Part shown: piece by piece, positions 47,177 through 55,732 of the stretch
Layout: each line of letters starts with the position of its first letter
Position numbering within the stretch: the first letter of the stretch is position 1
NCBI GenBank assembly: GCA_963825585.1
Contig: CAWGTX010000010.1
Span: 186,001 to 250,000, forward strand
Source: JAOUGY01 sp963825585
Lineage (GTDB): Bacteria; Actinomycetota; Acidimicrobiia; Spongiisociales; ZC4RG35
DNA: 64,000 bases
Direction of reading: 5' to 3'
The notes under the pieces: model-generated
What the model saw: only the letters and a program-made list of their open reading frames with translations
Database searches by the model: none
What the model was told of the DNA's origin: nothing
Program-made: the position numbers and the translations under genes

Positions 47177-48610
47177 GTGGTGACCGTGCTCGAAGTGACG
47201 GGAGCGCTGATTCTCGTGTACTTCCTGCTGCTCAACGGGACCTATGCCGTGTTCACCCTGGTGGCGTGGCGCTCGCTGGTGAACCATCGGCGCAGCGAGC
47301 CATCGCTGACCACCGAGGAAGTCTTCCGCTCGCCGCTCACCCCGCCTGTGTCGGTGCTGCTCCCCGCCTTCAACGAAGAAGCGGGAGTGGTGGAGAGCGT
47401 CCGGTCGCTGCTGCTGCTCCGCTACCCCGAACTGGAGATCATCGTCATCGACGACGGCTCGACCGACGCCACCGTCGCCGTCCTGGAGGAGGCCTTCGAC
47501 CTCCATGTCGTTCGGAAGGCGATCCCACCGGGACTCACCACAAAACCCGTGTCCGACATCAGGGTGTCGCGGCGTCATCCCGGGCTGATGGTGGTGAGCA
47601 AGGAGAACGGGGGCAAGGCCGATGCCCTCAACTGTGGCCTCAACTTCGCCCGCTACCCGTACGTGTGCGCCGTCGACGGCGACGCCCTGCTCGAGACCGA
47701 GGCCCTCCTGCGGGTGATGACACCGATCATCGACGATCCGAGCGTGGTGGCGGCGGGAGGGATCGTTCGAATCGCCAACGGCTGTGACGTGGCCTCGGGC
47801 AAGGTCGTCAACGTTCGGCTGCCGCGGCGACCACTGCCCACGCTGCAGGTAGTCGAATATCTCCGGGCCTTCCTCGTGGGCCGGGTCGGGTGGAGCTCAC
47901 TCGGTGCCCTGCTCATCATCAGCGGCGCCTTCGGAGTGTTCAAACGCTCGGTCGTGATCGACGTGGGCGGATACGAAACCGACACCGTCGGCGAGGACAT
48001 GGAGCTGGTGGTGCGTATGCACCGTCGCCTTCGGAGTCGCCAACGCGAGTACCGCATCGCCTTCGTCCCGGATCCGGTGTCCTGGACCGAGGCACCGGAG
48101 AACTTGTCGGTTCTGGGCCGCCAACGCAAACGCTGGCAACGGGGACTGGCCGACACGCTGTGGCGCCACCGTGGGATCATGATCGATCGCAATCAGGGCG
48201 TGCTCGCCTGGTTCGCAGTTCCGTACTACTTCATCTTCGAGTTCCTCGGACCACTCGTGGAACTCTTCGGCTACCTGGTGATCCCCGTCGCCTGGTCACT
48301 CGGCATCCTCTCCACCGAATACATGGCGGCCTTCCTGCTCGTCGCCCTGGTGTGGGGCATCCTCCTGTCGGTGGCGGCCGTGGCACTCGAAGAGCTCACC
48401 TTCCGTCGCTACCCCCTTCGACGAGAAGTTCTACGCCTCACCATGTACGGCATCCTCGACAACTTCGGCTACCGCCAATTGACCAACATGTGGCGCATCC
48501 AGGGGCTCATCCAGTTCGCCCGCGGCCAGAAGGACTGGGGCGTGATGCCGAGGAAGGGATTCGGACAGAACGCGGACACGGCGCCGGCGACATCGGAGGC
48601 GAAAGTGTAG
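47177..48610 (+). CDS. Processive GT2 polysaccharide synthase (PgaC/BcsA-like)
   Basis: This 477-aa membrane glycosyltransferase has an N-terminal helix (about 8-28) and a GT-A domain with VSVLLPAFNEEAGVV, IIVIDDGSTDATV, the DxD-type AVDGDALLE (near 168), the base-type Asp in VGEDMELVVRMH (near 273) and the processivity motif RQRKRWQRG (near 316). Three or four C-terminal helices (about 345-430) would form the translocation pore. The motif set fits synthases that polymerise and secrete beta-linked glycans such as cellulose, PNAG or hyaluronan. The sugar is not predictable. It is last in the operon. Confidence 0.9.
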   Translation: MVTVLEVTGALILVYFLLLNGTYAVFTLVAWRSLVNHRRSEPSLTTEEVFRSPLTPPVSVLLPAFNEEAGVVESVRSLLLLRYPELEIIVIDDGSTDATVAVLEEAFDLHVVRKAIPPGLTTKPVSDIRVSRRHPGLMVVSKENGGKADALNCGLNFARYPYVCAVDGDALLETEALLRVMTPIIDDPSVVAAGGIVRIANGCDVASGKVVNVRLPRRPLPTLQVVEYLRAFLVGRVGWSSLGALLIISGAFGVFKRSVVIDVGGYETDTVGEDMELVVRMHRRLRSRQREYRIAFVPDPVSWTEAPENLSVLGRQRKRWQRGLADTLWRHRGIMIDRNQGVLAWFAVPYYFIFEFLGPLVELFGYLVIPVAWSLGILSTEYMAAFLLVALVWGILLSVAAVALEELTFRRYPLRREVLRLTMYGILDNFGYRQLTNMWRIQGLIQFARGQKDWGVMPRKGFGQNADTAPATSEAKV

Positions 48611-48631
48611 GGAGGCCGCTGGCTGATGGCT

Positions 48632-48769
48632 CGTCCGACGTTCCGACGCAACACGCAACACGCCCGAGTGCGAGAAAGCGACTCTGACTCTAGTAGCCAG
48701 TAGCCAGTAGCCAGTAGCCAGTAGCCAGTAGCCAGTAGCCAGCAGCCAGCAGCCAGCAGCCAGCAGCCG
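48632..48769. repeat. Companion motif plus AGTAGCC/AGCAGCC heptamer array
   Basis: The companion sequence TCGTCCGACGTTCCGACGCA followed by two AACACGC units (48632-48665) precedes an array of about six AGTAGCC and four AGCAGCC units (48692-48769). The array touches the stop codon of the ABC remnant on the opposite strand. Confidence 0.82.
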
Positions 48770-49289
48770 CTACTCCACCAACCTCAGATACGTGTCTTCG
48801 AGTGACGGTCGGGTGACTTCGAGACCGTGGAGTTGCACTCCGGTTGCGGCCGACCACGAGAGCATGTCTGAGAGCACGACGGCCAGGCAACGTCGTATGC
48901 GTAGCGTCCGAGGAGCACCACCAGCAGCACGAGCACGACCGCTATCACCGTTGCCGATCCGATCAGTCCTGCCATCACCGCCGACGCCGGCACGCACCGG
49001 GGTGGCACGGCGGCGTTTGAAGATGCCGCGTTCGCGCCGTTCGCACACGAAGATCACCAGGTTGCCGAAGCAGGCCGAGATCAGCCCGAACGCCGACATC
49101 AGGGGGACGAACCGGTCGATGAACCGCCCCGACGCCACCAGCCCGTCGGGTGAGAGCTCGGCGAAGATCAGCAGGAAGAAGAGCGGGAACGCAAACGTGA
49201 ACACCGCAGCGACCGGGTTCCGCCAGAACATCTTCTGCTCGGCGCGGACATGCGCCAGCACCAGACCAAGGCCGGCTGTTTTGTCCACT
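48770..49289 (-). pseudogene. Deleted ABC-2 transporter remnant (permease start joined to ATPase end)
   Basis: From GTG 49289 the first 90 residues are the start of an ABC-2 permease: LAHVRAEQKMFWRNPVAAVF, FPLFFLLIFAELSP and CERRERGIFKRRRATP. A frame change near 49000 leads to ASAVMAGLIGSATVIAVVLVLLVVLLGRYAYDV in another frame. The 3' end returns to the first frame and reads LHGLEVTRPSLEDTYLRLVE, the typical C-terminus of the partner ABC ATPase (LEDxYLxL). An internal deletion therefore seems to have joined the two genes. The remnant cannot form a transporter. Confidence 0.75.
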
Positions 49290-49347
49290 CCCCGCCACGC
49301 TGCTCCCCCGAGACACCGATGTCGACACGCTACCCGGTGCAAGCGGA

Positions 49348-50352
49348 TCAAACAGGTGGTGGCGTCTCGGGCTGAATCGTGGTGGCCAATCGCTCCAACG
49401 CGGCATCGATCCGGGCCCTGGCGGTCTCCATCGACGACGGTTCGTGCTCTCCGGCGAGCAACCCGGCGGCCAGGTCGGTGGCCCGATCGAGCCCCCGGAT
49501 GGCGTCGCTCAGTTCCCGGATCGTGGCCCTCGTGTCGACGTTGACGGCGTCCGCTTCCAGCCGGTAGAGGTCCTCGACCACCGTCGCCACTCCGGCTCGA
49601 AGACCTCTTGGGTCGGCTTCCACCCCGCGCTCGGCGGGGAGCCGCGCATCGAACTGGTCGAGGACCCACCGGCCGCGAATGTAGGCGCCCCGGATCCGGT
49701 CGTCCCATTCGGCCTGGCGGGCGGCGGTCTTCGTCGCTTCCTTCCTGGCCCGGTCGAGCGCCCAGGCGGCGATCCCGGCACCGATCACGGCGGCGATTCC
49801 CAGCGCCCACCACAGACCCGAGCCTCCCTCGTCCTCCTCGGGCAGGGTGGTGGACCCTGCTGCCTCCACCAGGGTCGATGTGGTCGATGGCCCGGCGCTG
49901 CTGGTCGGGGTCTCGGCAACCGTCGTGGGGGGCGCAGTGGTAGCGGGAGGTTGGGTTTGGGGCGGCGTGGTGGGGGAAGTCGTCGCAGGCGGAGTGGTGG
50001 TGGGCGGAGGTGCGGCCGTGGTGGTGGGTGCCGTCGTGGTGGTCGTGGCGGGTGGCTGGGTGGTGGTGTCCGCCACCACAGATGTCGTGGTGGTAGGTGC
50101 CGTCGTGGTGACCTGGGCGGTCGTCGTCGTCAGCTCGGGCAGCGTGACGTCTGGAAGTGTGAGGTCGGGCAGGGTCACGTCCGGGAGGTCGATGTCAGGA
50201 AGCGTGACATCGGGAAGCGTGACATCGGGAAGTGTGACGTCGGGCAGGGTGATGGTGGAGAGGTCGTCCTCGAGATCTTCGATCGGCCCACATCCGACTG
50301 CCAGCAGGGACGCGCCGACCAGCGCGAGCATGACCCGTCGGCGTCCAAGCAT
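49348..50352 (-). CDS. Lipoprotein with TLPD(V) repeats, Thr/Pro stalk and membrane helix
   Basis: This 334-aa protein has signal MLGRRRVMLALVGASLLAVGC with the lipidated Cys near 21, then about eight tandem five-residue units (TLPDV, with variants DLPDV, TLPDL and TLPEL; about 32-72). A Thr/Pro-rich stalk follows (about 73-165), then a hydrophobic helix LWWALGIAAVIGAGIAAWAL (about 178-197). The C-terminal domain is helical and charged (about 198-334, AARQAEWDDRIRGAYIRGRW). Having both a lipobox and an internal helix would leave the tail on the cytoplasmic side. The family and role are unknown. The repeat is encoded by imperfect 15-bp units at about 50137-50260. Confidence 0.75.
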   Translation of the reverse strand: MLGRRRVMLALVGASLLAVGCGPIEDLEDDLSTITLPDVTLPDVTLPDVTLPDIDLPDVTLPDLTLPDVTLPELTTTTAQVTTTAPTTTTSVVADTTTQPPATTTTTAPTTTAAPPPTTTPPATTSPTTPPQTQPPATTAPPTTVAETPTSSAGPSTTSTLVEAAGSTTLPEEDEGGSGLWWALGIAAVIGAGIAAWALDRARKEATKTAARQAEWDDRIRGAYIRGRWVLDQFDARLPAERGVEADPRGLRAGVATVVEDLYRLEADAVNVDTRATIRELSDAIRGLDRATDLAAGLLAGEHEPSSMETARARIDAALERLATTIQPETPPPV

Positions 50353-50419
50353 CGTCCCTCCATCAGAGCGGGTCACGCCACGAAGCTACCAGCACCACGA
50401 TCTCACATGTGACGGCCGG

Positions 50420-50593
50420 TCAGCTGCGGCGGGCGCTTCGTCGGGCCTTCCCGACGAGCCCGCTGGCCGGAACCCAGGGCTGATGCCGCTCGGCGCCGCG
50501 GCGCACATCGGTGTGTGCCTTGACCTCGCGGGGAGGATGCTTCGCAGTGCGCGGAGACGGTGCGTGCTTGGGATGCTCGCGAGCTTTCATCAT
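50420..50593 (-). CDS. Small basic protein downstream of phosphoribosyltransferase
   Basis: This 57-residue protein is very basic (Lys, Arg, His), beginning MMKAREHPKHAPSPRTAKHP and ending GLVGKARRSARRS. Its start overlaps the phosphoribosyltransferase stop (ATGATG/ATGA at 50590-50593), which supports translation. No domain is recognised; it may bind nucleic acid, by composition only. Confidence 0.5.
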   Translation of the reverse strand: MMKAREHPKHAPSPRTAKHPPREVKAHTDVRRGAERHQPWVPASGLVGKARRSARRS

Positions 50594-51252
50594 CTGGCTC
50601 CTCCGTGTGATGCCTCGAAACGCCGCGGACAGCGAGCCAGCACCGCCTCCACTTCCCCATCGGACACGGGATCGAAGTGGTTGTAGAACTGACCGACGGC
50701 GGCGAAGTCGATCGGCGTGCGTAGGCACACGAGGTCGTCGCATTCGTGCTCCATGCGTGTCACCGTGTGCGGTGTCGCCACGGGGGCGGCCACCACCACC
50801 CGCGCAGCACCCCGGGCACGGGCGATCCGGCAGGCGGCACGCGCCGTGGAGCCTGTGGCGATGCCATCGTCGACGATCAGCGCAGTGCGGCCTTCCAGCG
50901 CCACCGGAGGGCGCGTCCCCCGGTACCGCAGGCTGCGACGCTCCATCTCTGCCCGTTCCTTGCGGATGACCCCGGCAACCTCCAGGTCGGTCACCCCGGC
51001 GGCTTCGATGGTGGACCAGTCGAGGATCTCGACCCAGTCCTCGCCGATCGCACCCATCGCCAACTCGGGCTGGAACGGCAGGCCCAGCTTCCTCACGATC
51101 AGCACGTCGAGTGGGCTCCCGAGCGCCTCCGCCACTTCGGCGGCCACCACCACCCCACCGCGCGGCAGACCGAGCACGACAGGATCGTCGAGTTCCATCG
51201 ACCGAATCCGCTCCGCCAGTCTTCGTCCGGCGTCGACTCTGTCGTGGAACAT
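50590..51252 (-). CDS. Phosphoribosyltransferase-family protein
   Basis: This 220-aa PRTase-fold protein has LGLPRGGVVVAAEVAEALG near the start and the PRPP-binding motif TALIVDDGIATGSTARAA near residue 125. IVRKLGLPFQPELAMGAI and FYNHFDPVSDGEV are typical of the actinobacterial subgroup often found near stress genes. These may act on free bases or be catalytically altered. The ATG at 51252 has an AAGGAG ribosome site. A short basic protein is translationally coupled behind it. Confidence 0.87.
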   Translation of the reverse strand: MFHDRVDAGRRLAERIRSMELDDPVVLGLPRGGVVVAAEVAEALGSPLDVLIVRKLGLPFQPELAMGAIGEDWVEILDWSTIEAAGVTDLEVAGVIRKERAEMERRSLRYRGTRPPVALEGRTALIVDDGIATGSTARAACRIARARGAARVVVAAPVATPHTVTRMEHECDDLVCLRTPIDFAAVGQFYNHFDPVSDGEVEAVLARCPRRFEASHGGAR

Positions 51253-51328
51253 GTCACTCTCCTTGTTCGGCCCAACCCCACTCTCCCCGGATCGCCAGCG
51301 GGTGACCAGGGGAAAGGGACCCACACCG

Positions 51329-51425
51329 GCTTCTGGCTACTGGCTACTGGCTTCTGGCGAGGAGCGAGGAGCCGTGGGCTGGTCACCGGGGAGCAGCTTT
51401 AGCGCAAACCCAGCAGCCAGCAGCC
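51329..51425. repeat. Heptamer units (TACTGGC/TTCTGGC, CAGCAGC) in spacer
   Basis: CTTCTGGCTACTGGCTACTGG occurs at 51330-51350 with further units to 51358, and CAGCAGCCAGCAGCC at 51409-51424. They lie between the baeRF-like gene end (51431) and the phosphoribosyltransferase promoter, again next to a stop codon. Confidence 0.7.
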
Positions 51426-51430
51426 CCCAT

Positions 51431-52561
51431 TCAAGGCTTGAACCGCAGCGACGCTCCGACCAGGTCGCCATCTATGGCGGTTCCTACGCCATGGACGACC
51501 AGTCCTCCGTCGTCGATGACGGCGGTGGCGAGCTCTTCGATGACATCCGGGACCGGCTGGCTGCTGGCTCCGCAGATGATGCAGACGGGACCGTGTAGGC
51601 CGAGAGCGCCGCATCCCGTGCAGCACCAACCAGGGGTGGCCTCCACTCCCTCGATCAGCAATTCGGCGACGGCGTGATGGTTGGCGGCAACCAGCGTGCC
51701 GGGCAGGCCGATCACCGCCCGGTGGCCGGCGGCCGCCGCGTCGACGATCCGATCGGCGAGCGCAGACTCCCGTCGCTGCTCCCAACCGATTCCCATCTCG
51801 ACCGCCTTCGCCTGCAGATCGGCGTCGCTCAGGGTGTGGACGTCGACGACGAAGGTTCGCTCGACCAGATCCCGATCGGACGCGTTGACGAATCCGAGGA
51901 ACTCGTCGACGGTGCGTTGCATGCCGCCCACGAATATCGCCTCGATGCCGACCGTTCGGCGCAGCACGGCCAACCGCTCGGCGGCAACCCGGTACAGGCG
52001 GTATCGAGCATGTTCGGCGCCGCGCCGGGACTTGGTTTCCTCCAGCGCGAACCAACCACCGAAGTTGGCCTTGCGGACCTCCTCGCCGGGGATGACCTCG
52101 TAGGACTCCATCTCGCCCAGCGCCGTCACCATGATCGACGCCCGCCTGGCATCCACGACGACCGTTGCTGTCGGGCGGGCGGCGTCGAGGACCGCCCGGA
52201 GGGGCCGCAGGTAGGGGCGATCGGCCGCGACCGCCCGGTCCCAGACCCGGTGTGACACCACCAGGTGCTCCTCGAGACCGAGGGGCGGGCACACGAAGAG
52301 AGCCACACCGTGACCCACCTCGCGTTCCAGGGTGGACGCCTGATCCAGGACCCAGTCGACGGATTCCTTCAGGCACTCGCCTGCACGGTGCCCGATCTCA
52401 CCGCTGGTGTCCCGGATCGGATAGAGCAGATCCCGCAGCCGGGGTGTCACGGTTCGCATCTCGGTCACGCCTGGCCTCAGGTCGAGGTAGACCGACAGGA
52501 TTGGGACCTCGCGGCTCTCGATGGTCTCGAGCCGGGAGAGACGCTCGGCGAGGGTCAGCAT
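51431..52561 (-). CDS. baeRF/Vms1-like (eRF1-related) protein with zinc ribbon
   Basis: This 376-aa protein resembles bacterial relatives of archaeo-eukaryotic release factor 1 (baeRF/VLRF1 group). It shows VPILSVYLDLRPG at the N-terminus, the central VVVDARRASIMVTALGEMES strand region, the helical NFGGWFALEETKSRRGAEHA segment where catalytic residues lie in the family, and a C-terminal L7Ae-like fold region. A Cys4 zinc ribbon, WCCTGCGALGLHGPVCIICG, is near residue 320. Relatives release peptides from stalled ribosomes or hydrolyse peptidyl-tRNA. Activity here is inferred. Confidence 0.75.
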   Translation of the reverse strand: MLTLAERLSRLETIESREVPILSVYLDLRPGVTEMRTVTPRLRDLLYPIRDTSGEIGHRAGECLKESVDWVLDQASTLEREVGHGVALFVCPPLGLEEHLVVSHRVWDRAVAADRPYLRPLRAVLDAARPTATVVVDARRASIMVTALGEMESYEVIPGEEVRKANFGGWFALEETKSRRGAEHARYRLYRVAAERLAVLRRTVGIEAIFVGGMQRTVDEFLGFVNASDRDLVERTFVVDVHTLSDADLQAKAVEMGIGWEQRRESALADRIVDAAAAGHRAVIGLPGTLVAANHHAVAELLIEGVEATPGWCCTGCGALGLHGPVCIICGASSQPVPDVIEELATAVIDDGGLVVHGVGTAIDGDLVGASLRFKP

Positions 52562-52809
52562 GGGACAACCTCCTCGGGCCGGCACATCGGCCAGGCCCGA
52601 ACCAATCGTCCGTCGCGGCGTCCTGCGTTACCAGGGGACAATGGCAACGGGATCGCAGTGGTCGCGCGAGGCCCGGCCCCCCTCCGGCCCTGGCCCGACC
52701 GATTGCGGTCGGCGGACACCTCTCTTCCGGGGAGGAACCAGGCGGACGTCTCCCCGCCGTTGTCACCGGCGGCCGGTGAGCGGAGTAGCTTCCCTCCCGA
52801 GGAGGTCTC

Positions 52810-55263
52810 GTGGCTGTTGCGCCAAATGTTCCCGACCGGGCCCGCGTGGTCGTGATCGGGGGAGGAATCATCGGAGCCAGCGTCGCCTACCACCTGGCGG
52901 CGATGGGATGGAACGACGTCGTGCTGGTGGAGCGGGACCGGCTCACGTCGGGTACCACCTGGCATGCGGCCGGACTGATGGTCACGTTCGGCTCGACGTC
53001 GGAGACGTCGACCGAGATGCGCAGGTACACGGCAGACCTGTACTCGCGTCTCGAAGCCGAGAGCGGGTTGGCGACCGGGTTCAAGCCGGTCGGGTTCGTG
53101 GAGCTGGCCACCGATGACGACCGGCTCATCGAGTTCCGACGGGTGGCCGCCTTCAACCGCCACTGCGGCGTCGATGTCCACGAGATCTCCGCCGCCGAGG
53201 TGGCCGAGCTGTTTCCCCTGGCGCGGGTCGACGACGTGCGGGCCGGGTTCTACGTCGAGGAGGATGGCCGGGTCAACCCGGTCGACGTCACCATGTCGAT
53301 GGCGGCGGCCGCACGTATCCGTGGAGTCCGAATCGTGGAAGGCGTGTCGGTGTCGGAAGTGCTCCATCACCGGGGGGCGGTGGCGGGGGTGCGCACGTCT
53401 GCCGGCGACATCGAGACCGAGGTGGTGGTGAACTGCGCCGGGATGTGGGCCCGGCAGTTGGGCGAACGCTCCGGTGTGAACATCCCACTGCAGGCCGCCG
53501 AGCACTACTACCTCATCACCGAGCAGATGCCCGGGATCTCGGCGGACTGGCCGGTGATCGAGGATCCCGCCTCCTACGGCTACTACCGGGAGGAGGTGGG
53601 CGGGCTCATGATTGGACTGTTCGAGCCGGTGTGCGCTCCCTGGAAGGTCGACGGCATCCCCCAGGACAGTTCGTTCACCACGCTCGCCCCCGATTGGGAC
53701 CGCATGGGGCCCTACGTCGAGAAGGCGATGTCACGCGTGCCGTTGTCCGCCGAGATCGGCGTCCGCACCTTCTTCTGCGGGCCTGAGAGCTTCACCCCCG
53801 ACCTGGCCCCGGTGGTGGGCGAGGCGCCCGAACTCCGCAACTACTTCGTGGCAGCGGGACTCAACTCGATCGGGATCCTCTCCGGCGGCGGGATGGGACG
53901 GGTCCTCGCCCACTGGATCACCACCGGCCGGCCCGACGTCGACGTGACCGGGTTCAACATCGACCGCCTGCACGTGTACCAGTCGAACCCCGAGTACCGA
54001 CGCACCCGCACGGTGGAGTCGCTGGGGATGGTCTACCAGGCGCACTATCCGGGCCGGTCGATGGAGACGGCCCGCGGAGCCAAGCTGTCGCCGATCCACG
54101 GCCGTCTCGCCGAACGGAGAGCGTACTTCCGAGATGTGTCGGGCTGGGAAGGGGCGGACTGGTTCGCCCCCGAGGGAGTCGAGCCTCGGATCGAACGACT
54201 GTCGTGGGGTCGCCAGAACTGGTTCCCGTACTGGGAGGCGGAGCACCGGGCGATCAGGGAGACGGCGGGTCTCATGGACATGTCGTTCATGTCGAAGTTC
54301 CTGGTGCAGGGACGCGAAGCGGGACCATTGCTCGAGCGACTGTCGGCCAACCGGGTGGCCGAGCACCCCGAGCGCATCACGTACACGCAGTGGCTCAACG
54401 AAGGGGGCCGGCTGGAGGCCGACCTCACCGTCACCATGCTCGACGACGAGCGCTTCTGGGTGGTGGCGACCGACACGGCCCACCGCCACGTCGAGACGTG
54501 GATGCGTCGCCATGCCGAGGGTCTGCGCGCCTTCGTCACAGACGTCACGTCCGGCTACGCCCAGCTCAACGTGCAGGGACCTCACAGCCGCGAGGTGCTG
54601 GCGGCGGTGACGTCGGCAGACATGTCCGACCAGGCCTTCCCGTTCCGGACCGCCAGGGAGATCGACATCGGGTTCGGACGTGCCCTGTGCATCCGCATCA
54701 CCTATGTCGGGGAGCTGGGCTACGAGCTGTACGTGCCGGCAGACCAGGCGATCCACGTCCACGACCGGATGGTGGCGGCGGGTGCCGAATTCGGCATGCG
54801 TCACACCGGTCTCAAGGCGCTGGGCAGCCTGCGGATGGAGAAGGGCTACCGCGACTACGGCCACGACATCGACAACACCGACGACCCGTTCGAGACCGGG
54901 CTGGGGTTCGCCGTCGATCTCGACAAGGACTTCATCGGTCGGGATGCTGCGGCAGCCCGGAAGGCGGCCGGTCCGCTCAGCCGCCGACTGCTGCAGGTAC
55001 TCGTGACCGATCCCGACCCGCTCATGTTCCACGCCGAGGTGGTCCATCGCAACGGCCGGGAGGTCGGCTACGTGCGGGCCGCTTCGTACGGATTCACCCT
55101 GGGCGGCGCCGTCGGCCTGGCCATGATCGAGGCCGACGAACCGATCACCCAGCACTGGTGCGACACGGGTTCCTGGGAGGTCGACATAGCCGGTGTCCGC
55201 CATCCGGCCCGTGCCTCGATCCGACCGATGTACGACCCGGGCAACGACCGCATCAAAGGGTGA
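52810..55263 (+). CDS. Dimethylglycine/sarcosine dehydrogenase-like FAD oxidoreductase with GcvT domain
   Basis: This 817-aa protein has an N-terminal DAO-type FAD domain (VVVIGGGIIGASVAYHLA at 13-30, TTWHAAG near 50, VVNCAGMWARQLG) and a connecting FAO_M-like segment (about 380-430). A C-terminal aminomethyltransferase (GcvT) region (about 440-805) has MDMSFMSKFLVQG, TYVGELGYELYVP and LRMEKGYRDYGHDI. Family members oxidatively demethylate methylated glycines and pass the one-carbon unit to tetrahydrofolate. GTG 52810 has a GAGGAGG ribosome site. It begins the catabolic block that runs to 61 kb. Confidence 0.9.
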   Translation: MAVAPNVPDRARVVVIGGGIIGASVAYHLAAMGWNDVVLVERDRLTSGTTWHAAGLMVTFGSTSETSTEMRRYTADLYSRLEAESGLATGFKPVGFVELATDDDRLIEFRRVAAFNRHCGVDVHEISAAEVAELFPLARVDDVRAGFYVEEDGRVNPVDVTMSMAAAARIRGVRIVEGVSVSEVLHHRGAVAGVRTSAGDIETEVVVNCAGMWARQLGERSGVNIPLQAAEHYYLITEQMPGISADWPVIEDPASYGYYREEVGGLMIGLFEPVCAPWKVDGIPQDSSFTTLAPDWDRMGPYVEKAMSRVPLSAEIGVRTFFCGPESFTPDLAPVVGEAPELRNYFVAAGLNSIGILSGGGMGRVLAHWITTGRPDVDVTGFNIDRLHVYQSNPEYRRTRTVESLGMVYQAHYPGRSMETARGAKLSPIHGRLAERRAYFRDVSGWEGADWFAPEGVEPRIERLSWGRQNWFPYWEAEHRAIRETAGLMDMSFMSKFLVQGREAGPLLERLSANRVAEHPERITYTQWLNEGGRLEADLTVTMLDDERFWVVATDTAHRHVETWMRRHAEGLRAFVTDVTSGYAQLNVQGPHSREVLAAVTSADMSDQAFPFRTAREIDIGFGRALCIRITYVGELGYELYVPADQAIHVHDRMVAAGAEFGMRHTGLKALGSLRMEKGYRDYGHDIDNTDDPFETGLGFAVDLDKDFIGRDAAAARKAAGPLSRRLLQVLVTDPDPLMFHAEVVHRNGREVGYVRAASYGFTLGGAVGLAMIEADEPITQHWCDTGSWEVDIAGVRHPARASIRPMYDPGNDRIKG

Positions 55264-55278
55264 TCGCCTGCCCGGGCT

Positions 55279-55467
55279 TCATCCGCAGCAGCCGTCCATG
55301 CAGCGATTCGCCCATGGGTGTCCGGAGGAGTCGGTGTCCCCCTTTGGAGCCGCCTTGCGGCCTCCACACTCCGAGCAGACCCACACGGACGGGATGCGGG
55401 TACCTTCCACAACGAGCGATCGATAGCTGTGTCCGCAGTCAGGGCATTCGATCATCAGGACCGCCAT
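55279..55467 (-). CDS. Small zinc-ribbon protein
   Basis: This 62-aa protein has two zinc-knuckle Cys pairs, ECPDCGHS and VCSECGGRK, and a Cys-rich tail, RCMDGCCG. It is of the FmdB-like or general zinc-ribbon type. GAGGAGGTGGCG precedes the ATG at 55467. It is encoded opposite to its large neighbours and may be cotranscribed with the 89-codon gene upstream, which it overlaps by 29 bases. It may be a regulator or accessory factor; its role is unknown. Confidence 0.72.
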   Translation of the reverse strand: MAVLMIECPDCGHSYRSLVVEGTRIPSVWVCSECGGRKAAPKGDTDSSGHPWANRCMDGCCG

Positions 55468-55708
55468 CGCCACCTCCTCTCCACATTCGTACTGCCGTTT
55501 CGACGATCCTGTTCTCGGCGCCGGCCGATGCGCCCCTCGCCCCAGAGGCCCACTCCGCCGAAACACCGATCCGCTCGACGATGTCTGCGCACAGCGCCTC
55601 CACCCTGGAGGGAGCGGAGCCACCGCAAACATCACGACCGAAGGCGAGCGAGGCCGGATCGCTCAACGCCGCCAGGACCCCCTCCAGCATGCCGACGGGT
55701 TGACGCAT
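55439..55708 (-). CDS. Small hypothetical protein
   Basis: This 89-aa frame starts MRQPVGMLEGVLAALSDPAS and contains ALCADIVERIGVSAEW. Codon use is compatible with coding but there is no clear ribosome site. It is divergent from the Rossmann-fold gene at 55733 and overlaps the zinc-ribbon gene by 29 bases. No family is recognised. Confidence 0.45.
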   Translation of the reverse strand: MRQPVGMLEGVLAALSDPASLAFGRDVCGGSAPSRVEALCADIVERIGVSAEWASGARGASAGAENRIVETAVRMWRGGGDGGPDDRMP

Positions 55709-55732
55709 AGGCTCATACGAAAGGAGGTGACG

